From Bacteroidota bacterium (GTDB lineage: Bacteria; Bacteroidota; Bacteroidia; SpSt-205; S141-50), in assembly GCA_015490695.1 (NCBI GenBank), contig WFXK01000281.1, forward strand, positions 1-25,470: DNA of 25,470 nucleotides, read 5' to 3'. A model generated the notes under the pieces. It had not been told where the DNA came from, made no database searches, and was given only the letters and a program-made list of their open reading frames with translations. This document shows positions 7,586-17,300 of this stretch, in pieces. Each line of letters opens with the position of its first letter. Positions within the stretch are counted from its first letter, which is position 1. The translations under genes were made by a program, and so were the position numbers.

Positions 7586-9699
7586 AAGCGTCTTAGAAAC
7601 CATTCTGCAGACAAAAATAGCAAAATCAACAAAAGCCAAGGTAGCCACTGATGAAGCCCTCTTACTTGTTCCTCTACACTATAAACCGCCTTTGCCTCCC
7701 ATTGATTTGTGAGAAACTGCTCTAAATCGTTTAAAGTCATAAAACTTTTTCCTGAAGTTCTTAATGCCAGTTGTCTTAATAAGTTTGCTTTGGCAACAAA
7801 GTCTAAGTACTCTTGTGTGGTTTGTCCTACAACAAATCCGGTTTGGTCGCTACCAAGCCGTTTGCCTGCTTTATAGGCTTCTGCATACACTTGATAAGTA
7901 CCCGACGGCAATTCCTCTAAAGAAAAAACATAGTTACCCCTCCCCTGAGGCTGCATGAAATATTGATTTTCAAAATCCTTTCCTTTAATCACTAATTTAA
8001 TTTCTGCGTCTTCTACAGGTTTCAAGCTTTCATCACGCAAATGGGCATAAAGCCATATTCGTTGCTTCGCTTGGTACTGCTGTTTAGCACTTCGTAAAAA
8101 GAGTCCACCTTTTTGATGCACAGAAAGCCATTGTATTAAATTTAAGAACCATTGGTCAAAGTAATCAAAGTTTTCGTGGGCTAAATAGCTATAAAGACGG
8201 AATTGCCAAAGCCCTTCGCCAATCCATTGAATACAACGCCGTCCACTTTGATTCAAAAAAGCCAATAAAGGGATTTTTGTAATCACTCCTTTGATCCGAG
8301 CATAAGCAAAAACATGACTTTGAGGATTCGCTTTCCACTCTTCATAGGGAATAAGCAAGGGAGGTAGTCCTTCTACCCAATGGTCAAAATCCTCTATAGG
8401 TGGGAAAGTGCTATGCACTTTATAAGAGGGCTCTAAAGCCATCTGTGCTTCCTCCCATTGCCTACGTAAACGTTTCAAGGTCAAAGGAAGCATGTCGCCA
8501 AAAACCTCCATCAATAAAGGCATAGCGGTTTGTTTCCCAACAACCACCATTAAATTGAATTGACGATTAAAATAACCCTTTTGTAGTTTTAATAACAGCG
8601 GTTTATCGTAAGGACTTTGCGGAAAATTGTGTAAAATTACCACTTGTGCCCGCTGAAGTACAGAATCATTTGGGAAACGATAAAATTGATTGGGGCGTTT
8701 TTTTATAAAGACTTGATATTGGAAACGGGCATCCTTAGAGAAGGTACGACGAAAAGCTGCTAAATCGGGATGGTCTGAACCCGCAATGCACACCACTTGA
8801 ATCTTCGCCCTCAGTACCCGAATGTAAACATGATAATAGTTGTTTACTTTATTAAATTCGCCTTTTAAGGGCACTAATTCTACAACCCAATGATGTAAAC
8901 CTTCTTTTTGCAAAGGCACATACCACTCTACAAGCGTCTCATCCTCTTGTAAAATAATAGGGATTTGTTTCTGCAATTTCCCATCCTTCCATAAACGAAC
9001 TATTGTTTTTTGTTGAGCAAACTGCTGTTGCTGAATGTGTACAATAATAGGCACTTCTGTATCTAAGTACGCTACAGGGTTATAATCTACTGCTGCTATC
9101 CAGCAATCTTTATAGGTGGTGGTATCTCCTAAAAGCAGTGTATAAATAGGCACAGAAAGTTTATCAGCTAAGAAAAGGGGGTCGTAGCCTTCATTATAAA
9201 TGCCGTCGGTAGCTAAAACAATACCCTGCAAGGGTAAATCCTCATAACGCTCCGCAACAACCTCCAAAGCCTTAGAAATGTTGGTCGCCTCTTCAGAGAA
9301 ATCTACATGGATACCTTTTTTTAAATAATGACCAAACAAATAAGGCACTATCATTACATCCTTTCTTTGTTGTTGTAGCCGTTGGACAAAACTTTGCCAT
9401 TGTTTTGGATATTGGGTTTTGACCTCCATAGAGTCTTTTCTTGCGATGAGACTACGACTATTGTCTTGAAGAAGCACTAAGACAGGTTTTTCTTCGTGTT
9501 TAATGAGCAGAATGAATAGAATTTCCAAAAAGAGCAATAGCACAAGGAGCCATGTAGTAAACCGCAGGCTTGCTAAAAGCCATCGTTTTTTTGCAGGCAA
9601 AGGAGGATGAGTTCGGCGATAATGAAAGTAGGTAAGAATAGCAGCAACAACTATAAAAAGAACGAGCCAATAAGGGGAATGTTTCCAAGTTATAGCCAT
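7570..9699 (-). CDS. Membrane protein with a von Willebrand A-type domain
   Basis: The 709-residue protein has two N-terminal membrane helices (about 10-26 and 43-66) and one at the C-terminus (about 688-705). A VWA-like domain starts at about 72: VLVLLQDNSRSL contains the metal-site motif DxSxS (Asp79-Ser83), and GIVLATDG at about 159-166 gives the second acidic site. The central part (about 200-640) is beta-rich and probably periplasmic. Similar proteins are widespread in Bacteroidota but have no established function; a scaffold or adhesion role is possible. ATG at 9699 overlaps the end of asd by 10 bases, so it is cotranslated with asd. Its stop is 35 bases before porP, with the porP promoter between and within. 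Confidence 0.75.
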   Translation of the reverse strand: MAITWKHSPYWLVLFIVVAAILTYFHYRRTHPPLPAKKRWLLASLRFTTWLLVLLLFLEILFILLIKHEEKPVLVLLQDNSRSLIARKDSMEVKTQYPKQWQSFVQRLQQQRKDVMIVPYLFGHYLKKGIHVDFSEEATNISKALEVVAERYEDLPLQGIVLATDGIYNEGYDPLFLADKLSVPIYTLLLGDTTTYKDCWIAAVDYNPVAYLDTEVPIIVHIQQQQFAQQKTIVRLWKDGKLQKQIPIILQEDETLVEWYVPLQKEGLHHWVVELVPLKGEFNKVNNYYHVYIRVLRAKIQVVCIAGSDHPDLAAFRRTFSKDARFQYQVFIKKRPNQFYRFPNDSVLQRAQVVILHNFPQSPYDKPLLLKLQKGYFNRQFNLMVVVGKQTAMPLLMEVFGDMLPLTLKRLRRQWEEAQMALEPSYKVHSTFPPIEDFDHWVEGLPPLLIPYEEWKANPQSHVFAYARIKGVITKIPLLAFLNQSGRRCIQWIGEGLWQFRLYSYLAHENFDYFDQWFLNLIQWLSVHQKGGLFLRSAKQQYQAKQRIWLYAHLRDESLKPVEDAEIKLVIKGKDFENQYFMQPQGRGNYVFSLEELPSGTYQVYAEAYKAGKRLGSDQTGFVVGQTTQEYLDFVAKANLLRQLALRTSGKSFMTLNDLEQFLTNQWEAKAVYSVEEQVRGLHQWLPWLLLILLFLSAEWFLRRFWGLL

Positions 9700-10658
9700 T
9701 GTTGTTCTATTAAGTATTCAGCGATTTGCACGGCGTTGCCTGCTGCACCCTTGACTAAATTATCGGCGACAATCCATAAACCAATAGCGCGTTCATCACT
9801 TAAATCCCTTCGTAATCGCCCAACATGTACTTCAATGTCTTTACTTCCAAGCAATTGTCTTGGAGTTGGATATCCTTCTGCGTAAAAACGAATACCTTGC
9901 TGTTGCTCTAATAAAGAACGTACTTCTTCTAAGGTTATCTGTCTTCGAAAACGAATCCATACGCTTTCTCCGTGTCCCACTAACGTAGGTACTCTGACTG
10001 CCGTAGCATGAATCGCTAAACGAGGTAGACGCAAAATTTTTCTTGTTTCTTTATGGATTTTTTGTTCTTCTTCGCTATAGCCTTCGTGGTCTATAGCACC
10101 GCATTGAGGAATACAATTTAGAAACAGGGTTGTTGGTAACACTTTTTCATGATTCCAGCCGAGTATTTCCATAGCCAGCTGCTCAATGGCTTGCATGCCT
10201 GCTCCTGAAACCGATTGATAAGTGCTCACAACTACTTTTTGCAATCCTAAGGGCTTCAATGCGTGTAATACAAGCGCTAATTGAATAGTAGAGCAATTAG
10301 GATTAGCAATCAAACGATGATGTGGTTTTAGTTCTTCACAATTGATTTCTGGGACAATCAAAGGCACATTGCGTTTTAAGCGCCATGCCGAAGAGTTATC
10401 AATAACCACAGCTTTTTTAGCAAATCGTTTTGCCCATTGGAGACTAATCGTTTTTCCTGCAGAAAAAAATACGAGATCTAAAGGAAGTTTATAAAGTTCT
10501 TTGATGGTGCGTACTTCTAAGTTTTCTATGGTTTTTCCTTTGCTTTGTTCGGATGCTGCTAAGTAGAGGGCATCTACCCAGAGCTTTTCTTTTAGGATTT
10601 GGATAAAGTATTGTCCGACGACGCCTGTAGCACCGACAATACCGACTTTATATCCCAT
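9690..10658 (-). CDS. asd: Aspartate-semialdehyde dehydrogenase
   Basis: The 322-residue enzyme reduces aspartyl phosphate to aspartate semialdehyde with NADPH, the branch point to lysine/diaminopimelate, threonine and methionine. The N-terminal nucleotide-binding loop is GIVGATGVVGQ (6-16). NPNCST places the catalytic thiol at Cys122. SGAG at 151-154 and VPTLVGHGES, with the acid/base His229, complete the active site, and DNLVKGAAGNA near the C-terminus is typical. Length is normal for the family. Its ATG shares one base with the stop of the preceding foldase gene (TAATG), so translation is coupled. Pairing with a foldase and a VWA protein has no obvious metabolic logic, though diaminopimelate is a cell-wall precursor. 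Confidence 0.95.
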   Translation of the reverse strand: MGYKVGIVGATGVVGQYFIQILKEKLWVDALYLAASEQSKGKTIENLEVRTIKELYKLPLDLVFFSAGKTISLQWAKRFAKKAVVIDNSSAWRLKRNVPLIVPEINCEELKPHHRLIANPNCSTIQLALVLHALKPLGLQKVVVSTYQSVSGAGMQAIEQLAMEILGWNHEKVLPTTLFLNCIPQCGAIDHEGYSEEEQKIHKETRKILRLPRLAIHATAVRVPTLVGHGESVWIRFRRQITLEEVRSLLEQQQGIRFYAEGYPTPRQLLGSKDIEVHVGRLRRDLSDERAIGLWIVADNLVKGAAGNAVQIAEYLIEQQWL

Positions 10659-12781
10659 TAGTAGCCGAACTTATAACGATAATCTCGGATTTTAGCGGCT
10701 TCTCGCATAGCGTTGTAAAGTTTCCCTTCTAAGAGGTTGCGCTTGGTTTGCTCTAAACGTCTTCGTTGGTCTTCTAAGGTCTTTTCATCAGGCTCCTTTG
10801 CAGGAATCTCCTCGGTAACTTTAATGATAAAGACATTGTTTTTCCCCGCAATAGGTCCATAAAGTTTGTTTAGAGGTGCTCTAAAGACAGCACCCTGTAA
10901 TATAGGGTCGCTTCCAATTCCCCGAATAGAATAAGACGCAATGGTTACATTGTTGGCACTTGCAATATAAGCACTCCCCTTATATTGTTGACGATACTCC
11001 TCCAAAGAATTCGCTTTAATTTTTTTCAATTGCTCAATAATGTACGCTGCCTTTTTCCTTTTCAACACTTCAGGTTTGATTTGTTCTTTTACTACTCTTA
11101 AGGGTTTATAGCCGGGTTCTAAACGCAGATGAATTTGCGCAACGACTAAGGCTTCTTCTTCATCAATAACTTCTGAAACCGCTCCTTCTTCCTCCGTGTT
11201 CAATGCCCATTGTGTCAAACGCTTAGGATTAGAAAACCCAGGTAAGAACCTATCAGAAGGTTTTATTTCCTTAGAGGTTCTAACAGCATACCCTTTCTCT
11301 GAAGCGATGTCTACAAATTTATCGGGGTTTTTGCTTACCAGTCCGTGGAATTCCATTGCTTTCAAACTCAATTGTTGAATGGTTTCTGAACTGGGATAAA
11401 TTTTTTTTGCGATAATAGCAATCACGACTTGTTTTTCTACCCTGTCTACTACTTGAACGATATGGAAGCCAACATCGGATTGAATAAGGATTTTATCGCC
11501 TTTTTTAGGATTTTGTTTTTTGAGTTCACTGAGAAATTTTGGTCCGAAACGGTTTTGGGTGTACCAACCTAAGTCCCCTCCCATGTAGCGGGTTTGTTGG
11601 TCTACAGAGTATTGAACAGCGATTTCGTTGAAGTTGGTGTCATTAGCTACTTGTAAAAGACTATCGGCTAAAGCTTTTGCGTTCGCTGTGTCTTGTGCTG
11701 TATTCCCCTGAGGCTGTATAAGCACATGTTTTAACTTGAAAGCCGGTTCATCTACGTAACCACGATATTTTATCAATTCGTATTTGTCTTGATTTAATAT
11801 AGGTCCGATGATGGTGTCCGGTTGTAAAGTATCTACTAAGGATTTCAATCGGGGCAATAGGCTTTCATAAGGGGCTTTAATATAGGCATTCTGCCTGTCA
11901 TCGCTGTGAATCATGACGAAGAAAGAATCTTCATCAGTTTTTTGAAATTCTTCCTTAAGTAAAAGAAGTTCTTTTTTGACTTTAGCAGAATCTTTTGCAG
12001 TGGGTGTTTTATCAAAGCGAACGTATTGAATAACGACGCCTAACTCCTCTTGACGAAACTTTTCCCGGTTTTCTTTGTAGTACTCTTCGTAATCTTCATC
12101 GGTGATTTGAACGAGCGTATCGGCAATGGAAGCATAGTTAATAGCTAAGTATTGAAAGCTTCTTTGAGTGTTTTCTCTTTGATAAAAGAGTTTAGCATGT
12201 TGCTTAGGCACATGGATAGCCCCTTTAAGGAGGTTAAATAGCTTTTCTTGGAATCGTTTTTTATAGAGGTAGTCATCTAACAAGCGGATTTGGATAGCGG
12301 CGTCGGGATATTGTTCAGGATTGGCTTTTATGGTTTGGAGCACTTGAGCAACGTATTGTCTGTCGTAAGGTTTACCGGGCAAGGAGAAGAATTGAACCAC
12401 TGTTGGGTCGGGCTCAGCACCTAAGTACATTTCTTGCATTTCGTTTGAAGGGACATCAAAGCCGTAGTCTTTCACATGGGCTTTGAACATGGTTTGGTTG
12501 ACCCAGTCTTGCCAAACCTCTTGGATAATTTGTTCTCGTTCCTGCTCTTCTAAGGGTTTTTTCTTTAGGCGCTCTTGCATAGCGATGCGTTGTTGTACCA
12601 TCGCTTGGAACTCTTGGAATTCTATGGTTTCGCCGGCAACCTCTCCTACAATAGGTGGATTAAAGAACCAATAACCACTTTGTAGCATATCCATTAAGAT
12701 GAAAGCGACCATAGAGATACCGATGGCGATGATGACGATACCGACGTGTCTACGCAGTTTTGTAATAACCCCTCCAGCCAT
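10658..12781 (-). CDS. ppiD: PpiD/SurA-like membrane-anchored peptidyl-prolyl isomerase
   Basis: The 707-residue protein has one N-terminal membrane helix (about 12-31) and a SurA/PpiD N-terminal chaperone region following it (EVAGETIEFQEF onwards). A parvulin-type PpiC domain lies at about 348-446 (LKHVLI, GGDLGWY, GFHIVQVVDR). A second, degenerate helical/rotamase-like region and a charged C-terminus follow. It is probably an inner-membrane foldase that helps exported outer-membrane proteins fold. I chose ATG at 12781; an in-frame TTG three codons upstream overlaps the -7 promoter box, which argues against it. It heads the foldase-asd-VWA unit. It is somewhat longer than E. coli PpiD, as is common in this phylum. 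Confidence 0.85.
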   Translation of the reverse strand: MAGGVITKLRRHVGIVIIAIGISMVAFILMDMLQSGYWFFNPPIVGEVAGETIEFQEFQAMVQQRIAMQERLKKKPLEEQEREQIIQEVWQDWVNQTMFKAHVKDYGFDVPSNEMQEMYLGAEPDPTVVQFFSLPGKPYDRQYVAQVLQTIKANPEQYPDAAIQIRLLDDYLYKKRFQEKLFNLLKGAIHVPKQHAKLFYQRENTQRSFQYLAINYASIADTLVQITDEDYEEYYKENREKFRQEELGVVIQYVRFDKTPTAKDSAKVKKELLLLKEEFQKTDEDSFFVMIHSDDRQNAYIKAPYESLLPRLKSLVDTLQPDTIIGPILNQDKYELIKYRGYVDEPAFKLKHVLIQPQGNTAQDTANAKALADSLLQVANDTNFNEIAVQYSVDQQTRYMGGDLGWYTQNRFGPKFLSELKKQNPKKGDKILIQSDVGFHIVQVVDRVEKQVVIAIIAKKIYPSSETIQQLSLKAMEFHGLVSKNPDKFVDIASEKGYAVRTSKEIKPSDRFLPGFSNPKRLTQWALNTEEEGAVSEVIDEEEALVVAQIHLRLEPGYKPLRVVKEQIKPEVLKRKKAAYIIEQLKKIKANSLEEYRQQYKGSAYIASANNVTIASYSIRGIGSDPILQGAVFRAPLNKLYGPIAGKNNVFIIKVTEEIPAKEPDEKTLEDQRRRLEQTKRNLLEGKLYNAMREAAKIRDYRYKFGY

Positions 12782-12787
12782 GGGGGG

Positions 12788-12795
12788 CAAAGATA
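12788..12795 (-). promoter_or_regulatory. -7 box (TATCTTTG) directly before the ppiD-like start
   Basis: On the minus strand TATCTTTG is followed by only six C residues and then ATG. Given the usual distance from this box to the start point, the mRNA would have a leader of a few bases or none. No TTG is seen at the normal -33 spacing. Confidence 0.55.
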
Positions 12796-12799
12796 AGGG

Positions 12800-13648
12800 T
12801 TATTTCGCATGCTTCCATCTTCTATGGGACCATAACCAATTTGGCGGTTGTTGTTTAATGGCATCTTCCAGCGCTGAAGCAAAAGCTTGTGTGATTGCCC
12901 CTTGCGGAACCGCTCTTGGGTTCTCTACTAATAAACGAGTATGTATCCGATAATGCCCTCTTCCAAGCCGCTCTATACGAGCAAACGCAACAGGAATATT
13001 CAATGCCCGTGCTAACTTCTCCATTCCCGATAAAAACGGCGTTTTATAACCAAAAAAATCTACCCAATGGGCACTTTCTAAGTTTGCTGGATGTTGGTCG
13101 GCAATCATTACACAAAGACTTTTTTGTTGTCTCATTTGACGCACATAAGATAAAAAGCGGTCAGCAGGAACTGGAATCGTCCCTTGTTTCGCCCTTAGTT
13201 GATTGACTATCGCATCTACCTTTTTATTTTTTAAAGGTAAGTAAAAAGCAAACACTTTATAGTCGGTCTGCAGCGGAAGCGCCCAACTGCCCCACTCCCA
13301 ATTAAATTGATGCCCTAAGCATAAAATCACACTACCATAGCGTTCATATAATTGTTTATAAGTGTCAACATCTAAACCATAGTATTCAAAAATAAAATTT
13401 GGGTTGTTCCGAAATAAAAAGAGGTTTTCTATTAGGAAGTCAGAAAAGTAACGATAAAAACGTTTTTTTAATCGCCGATATATGTGAGGAGGTAGATTTG
13501 GGAAAGCACGTTTTAAGTTTTGTTCAATGACTTTTTTTCTATAGCGGATGATATAACAGAGGAAGAAAAATAAGCAATCGCTAAGGAAGAAGAGGAATTT
13601 ATCGGGTAATTTAGCAAGTAGTTTCAGGCATTGTAGTAGTGGTTTCAC
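12800..13648 (-). CDS. lpxL: Lipid A biosynthesis (lauroyl/KDO2-lipid IVA) acyltransferase
   Basis: The 282-residue protein has a hydrophobic N-terminal segment (about 16-34) followed by RYRKKVIEQNLKRAFP, typical of the LpxL/HtrB family. The catalytic HX4E motif is GHQFNWEWG (His113, Glu118). Later blocks include ADQHPA, the FFGYKTPF-type motif and a WLWSHRRWK ending. The family adds a secondary acyl chain to lipid A at the inner leaflet of the inner membrane. The start is GTG at 13648: it overlaps the TGA of upp in GTGA, and no in-frame ATG precedes the conserved region. It is in one unit with upp. The acyl chain length used cannot be predicted. Confidence 0.9.
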   Translation of the reverse strand: MKPLLQCLKLLAKLPDKFLFFLSDCLFFFLCYIIRYRKKVIEQNLKRAFPNLPPHIYRRLKKRFYRYFSDFLIENLFLFRNNPNFIFEYYGLDVDTYKQLYERYGSVILCLGHQFNWEWGSWALPLQTDYKVFAFYLPLKNKKVDAIVNQLRAKQGTIPVPADRFLSYVRQMRQQKSLCVMIADQHPANLESAHWVDFFGYKTPFLSGMEKLARALNIPVAFARIERLGRGHYRIHTRLLVENPRAVPQGAITQAFASALEDAIKQQPPNWLWSHRRWKHAK

Positions 13649-14295
13649 TTGCGAGGTCCGTAAAGTAGGTCGCCGGCGTCGCCTAAACCTGGAACAATAT
13701 ACGCCTTAGGATTTAGTTCGGGGTCAATAGCAAAGGTCCAGATTTTTGCTGTAGGCAGCGCTTGTTGCAGAGTGCGAATCCCTTGCTCACTGGCAATCAA
13801 CCCACCAATAAGAACTTGAGAAGGTTTACCATTCTGGATTAAACGCTCATAGACTTTTATTAAAGTAGTTCCTGTAGCAATCATGGGGTCTACTAAAATC
13901 AAGGGTCTTTGTTCTAAAGGAGGAGCTGCTAAATAGTCAATGACAATGTCAAAAGTGTTATCGGATTTGTATTTTCTATAGGCGGTTACGAAAGCGCTGT
14001 CGGCATGGTCAAAGTAATCCATGAAAACTTCTAACATAAGTAGCGCAGCACGTAATACCCCTGCAATCACTGGTGTTGTTTTTAATCGCATGCCCTTAGT
14101 AGGTGCTAAAGGGGTTTCTATAGAAATCGTTTCATAAGTCAGCGCTTTACTCATTTCATAGGCTAAAATACCAGAGAGGCGTTCTACGTAAAGGCGGAAA
14201 CGTAAGCGGTCTTGTTGACGGTGTTTATCCCGTAGAAAAGTTAAATAAACATTGGCAAGGCTGTTGGTTTTACAAAGTTCAATGACCGATGCCAT
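13645..14295 (-). CDS. upp: Uracil phosphoribosyltransferase
   Basis: The 216-residue enzyme salvages uracil to UMP using PRPP. The PRPP-binding loop is LVDPMIATGTT at 134-144 and the uracil-binding C-terminus is GLGDAGDLLYG at 203-213. The start at 14295 (MASVIEL) was chosen because the length matches the family and a -7 promoter box lies five bases upstream. The same frame is open to 14382, but that extension would overlap the preceding gene and is rich in Phe/Cys. The gene overlaps lpxL by four bases. upp is usually unlinked to lipid A genes, so this pairing looks like operon packing rather than shared function. Confidence 0.93.
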   Translation of the reverse strand: MASVIELCKTNSLANVYLTFLRDKHRQQDRLRFRLYVERLSGILAYEMSKALTYETISIETPLAPTKGMRLKTTPVIAGVLRAALLMLEVFMDYFDHADSAFVTAYRKYKSDNTFDIVIDYLAAPPLEQRPLILVDPMIATGTTLIKVYERLIQNGKPSQVLIGGLIASEQGIRTLQQALPTAKIWTFAIDPELNPKAYIVPGLGDAGDLLYGPRK

Positions 14296-14300
14296 GCGAG

Positions 14301-14308
14301 CAAAGGTA
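14301..14308 (-). promoter_or_regulatory. -7 box (TACCTTTG) directly before upp
   Basis: On the minus strand TACCTTTG is followed by CTCGC and then the upp ATG, a gap of five bases, which suggests a leaderless or nearly leaderless message. No well-spaced TTG is seen. Confidence 0.5.
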
Positions 14309-14314
14309 GCAAAA

Positions 14315-17300
14315 TCAAAACAATGCCCTGACCTGCACCCGAAGTGAAAGAATAGGAAAAGTCGCTTCACTAATTCTTGCACTGAAAAAAGTATCCATCT
14401 CTATGCTTTTGAAAAGTCGTTGCGTGTAAATAAAATCAGCTTTTAGATTTCTTCCAGGGCTCATACCTTCTAAAAGTTGGTATTGTCCACCTGCTGTGGT
14501 CGTTCCCTGAAAAGCAGCATAAAAAGCCTCTAAGGTGCAATTGATTCGGCTGTGAGTACGAAATTGCCAGTGAATGCTCCCTTTTAGTTTATAAAGTCGC
14601 GCTAAGGCTAAAGCCTCCTGCCTATCTTCTTTGTAACTGAAAACCCATCCTAAACGAATACGTAACTGTTGTTTAAAAAAGCGCTCTATGGAGGGTTCTA
14701 CGGAAATAGAACGTAGCGCATAATTTTGCTGAAGCAACTTTTCATTTCTTCTTTCTCGCCCTTCATATAAAAGCGTAAGCAAAAAATTGGTTTGTTGATT
14801 CCATCGGTTTTTATAAGTGATTTGATAGCGTTGGCGTTGTAATTGGTCTTTGGTGATAGTCCAACTCTGAAGTTGTTGTTGCCATATAGAGAAGATACGG
14901 AAGCTATGTTTTTTTTGAGGGAACAAATGGAGTTGTTGTTGTAGACTTCTTCGGGCGTTAACTAAGGTGGTGTCTTTCAAAGTAGACCATTGAGGAAGAT
15001 AATCGCTAAAAGCAGTGCCTTGTCGTTGATTTTCTTCATTAAATTGGAATTGGAGTTGGTATCGGATTTGACTCCACCATTTTTTTCGCGTCCGTTTGGG
15101 ATGCCAACGTAGATGGATAAGAAACTGGTTTCCAATGACTTCTACAAACTGAGCGGAAGGTAAAAGTACCCGTACATATTCTGCTGTTAGGGGGTTAATG
15201 CTGATTTGGAATTCATCTAATTCTTGTAGTCCGTTGTTGTTGTAGTCAATCCATTCGTATTGTCCCATACCTGGGTTGACTTTAACGAAGACGACTTCTT
15301 GTTTAGGGATTCTACGGCTGTTTAAGGTATGTTGGAAGCGCCATTGCAGGGTACGTAGTCGTTGTTGCCAAACGAAATGATTCATCCAACGCCGTTCGTT
15401 TTGAAGCGTATCGCTCCAAAAAACACTATCTTTTAACTCAAAGAACCGATAAGAAGTCTGCATTTGGACTAATCCGCTTTTCCACTGGTATTGTCCTTCC
15501 CACTGCGGTAAATGGGAGATGGATTTATAGCGCATGCGTCGCTGTTTGAAAGCATAATCTTCACGGAAATTATAGGATAACTTAATAAGCCATGCCTTGC
15601 GCTGCCATTGTAAATAAGGTGTTAAATCGTAAAAGCGGAAGCCGTTGGTAAGGGAATCGTTTTGTTTGTCTTGTTTATCTTCTATCCATATTTGGATTCC
15701 GCTTTGCCAGTATTTTAAAAAAGGTATATAGATTTTGCCGAGGTGTTGCCACCATAGGGAATTCCATTGGTTTTTCGTTATAGTAAAGAGGCGTTTAGAG
15801 GTTAGTTCTCCTCGTACTAAGGCGCTATCGTTACCTTGGAAGGCAAATACTTTTCTATCGGTTTTCAGGCTATCACCCATAAGGCGTAGTGCTTGTTCTA
15901 CATACAAGGCATAGCGTTTAAAGAACCACCAGCGCACTCCACCCCCAAAAACCCGTTCAATATCACGGATTTGGTCATTAAAGTTCCATTCGCGGTAATA
16001 TTCTTTTTGGTAAACGCGGTCTATACTTTGGAATCGGCTTCCGACGTATTGTCCGTAAAGATGGGCATCTATAGCTAAGAAGCGTTCTATTAAAGGTAGT
16101 TGAGTGATTTGCAAACGGCTATATTGGGCGATGTCTACATTATCGGCATCATCTTTGGAAGATAAGCGGTTGTTATCTACGATACTGATGTTGGTCTCGT
16201 TATAAAGGGTGATTTTAGGATGGAGTTGGATTTGGGTTTGGGTTGCGATGACTTGGACTTGCTTAGGTAACGGCAGAATTCTTATAGGTTCATAGCTACC
16301 AAGTGGTTTCCCGCTGCTGTCTATACCTACCCATTCAAAGACGTTTGCATTAAGGATGCTACGAGTGGATTTGATGTAGTGCCCTTTTCCTTGTCCGACA
16401 TAAGAGAAGATGGCGGTATATTTTGCTATAGTGGTATCTTGACTATAGTAAAGCACGACGGGGAAGTAATAGCCGTAGAGGATGGTGTCTTTGATAGCGT
16501 AGCGGACGATAGCGGTATCACCAGGTTGTAGGGTATCAATGCCACTGACAACAGCTTTAAGGGGGTCGTCGCCTGCTTCCGCCATAATCGCCCGCTCCTT
16601 ATCCCCTAAACGAAAATCCAAAGGCGCATTCGGATTATCCGCATCCCGAGCATAAAGCACCTGAAACAGTACCCTATCCCGCCATAAACGCCGACGATAC
16701 TGCATAACCTGTAAAGTCCGTGTGTAATTTCTATCTATGTACTCAAAATCTACTACAATACGCGTGTTGTTCGTAATCAAATGTTTAGCGGTGAAAAAAA
16801 TCTGTCCTGTGTTGTAATCTATCACGTAATCCTTGTCGCTCCCCCGTTGTAAAAGTTTGCCGTTTAAATAAACTTTTTCGCTTCCTGCTAAGACTGTAAT
16901 CAAACGCTCGCCGTTTCTTCCACGAAGCTGGTAAGGTCCTTGATGACCATTGATGCCCATAAAGCGATTGACATGGAACTTCCCCTTAGCAACAGAATAG
17001 CTAACTTTCAATTCTTGTTTAGGCGTTTCATAAGCACCTTGAATTCCTAAAACGTTTCTGTAGAAATTAACAAAACGACTACCTTGATGTTGGACTTCAT
17101 AATCGCCCAAGATAACCTGATAAGGTGCTTTCCGTAGTTGAATAAAAACTCTATCAAACTCTTGAAGGGATTGGGTTGTACCATCGGGTTGAATGGGGAT
17201 ATTGGCATCGGTAATACTTCCAAGCACTTCTATGCTATCGCCCAAGTAACCTGATAATTCTAAACGAAAGTCGCTGTTGACGGCTAAATCTCTATTGGTT

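Noticed and set aside
7535..7648. Upstream extension of the porP/sprF gene by 38 codons
   Set aside because: It overlaps the VWA gene, contains the porP promoter, and the internal ATG gives a clean signal peptide.
14296..14382. Upstream extension of upp by 29 codons
   Set aside because: It overlaps the end of the 1139-residue protein gene and contains the -7 box; the shorter form matches the family length.
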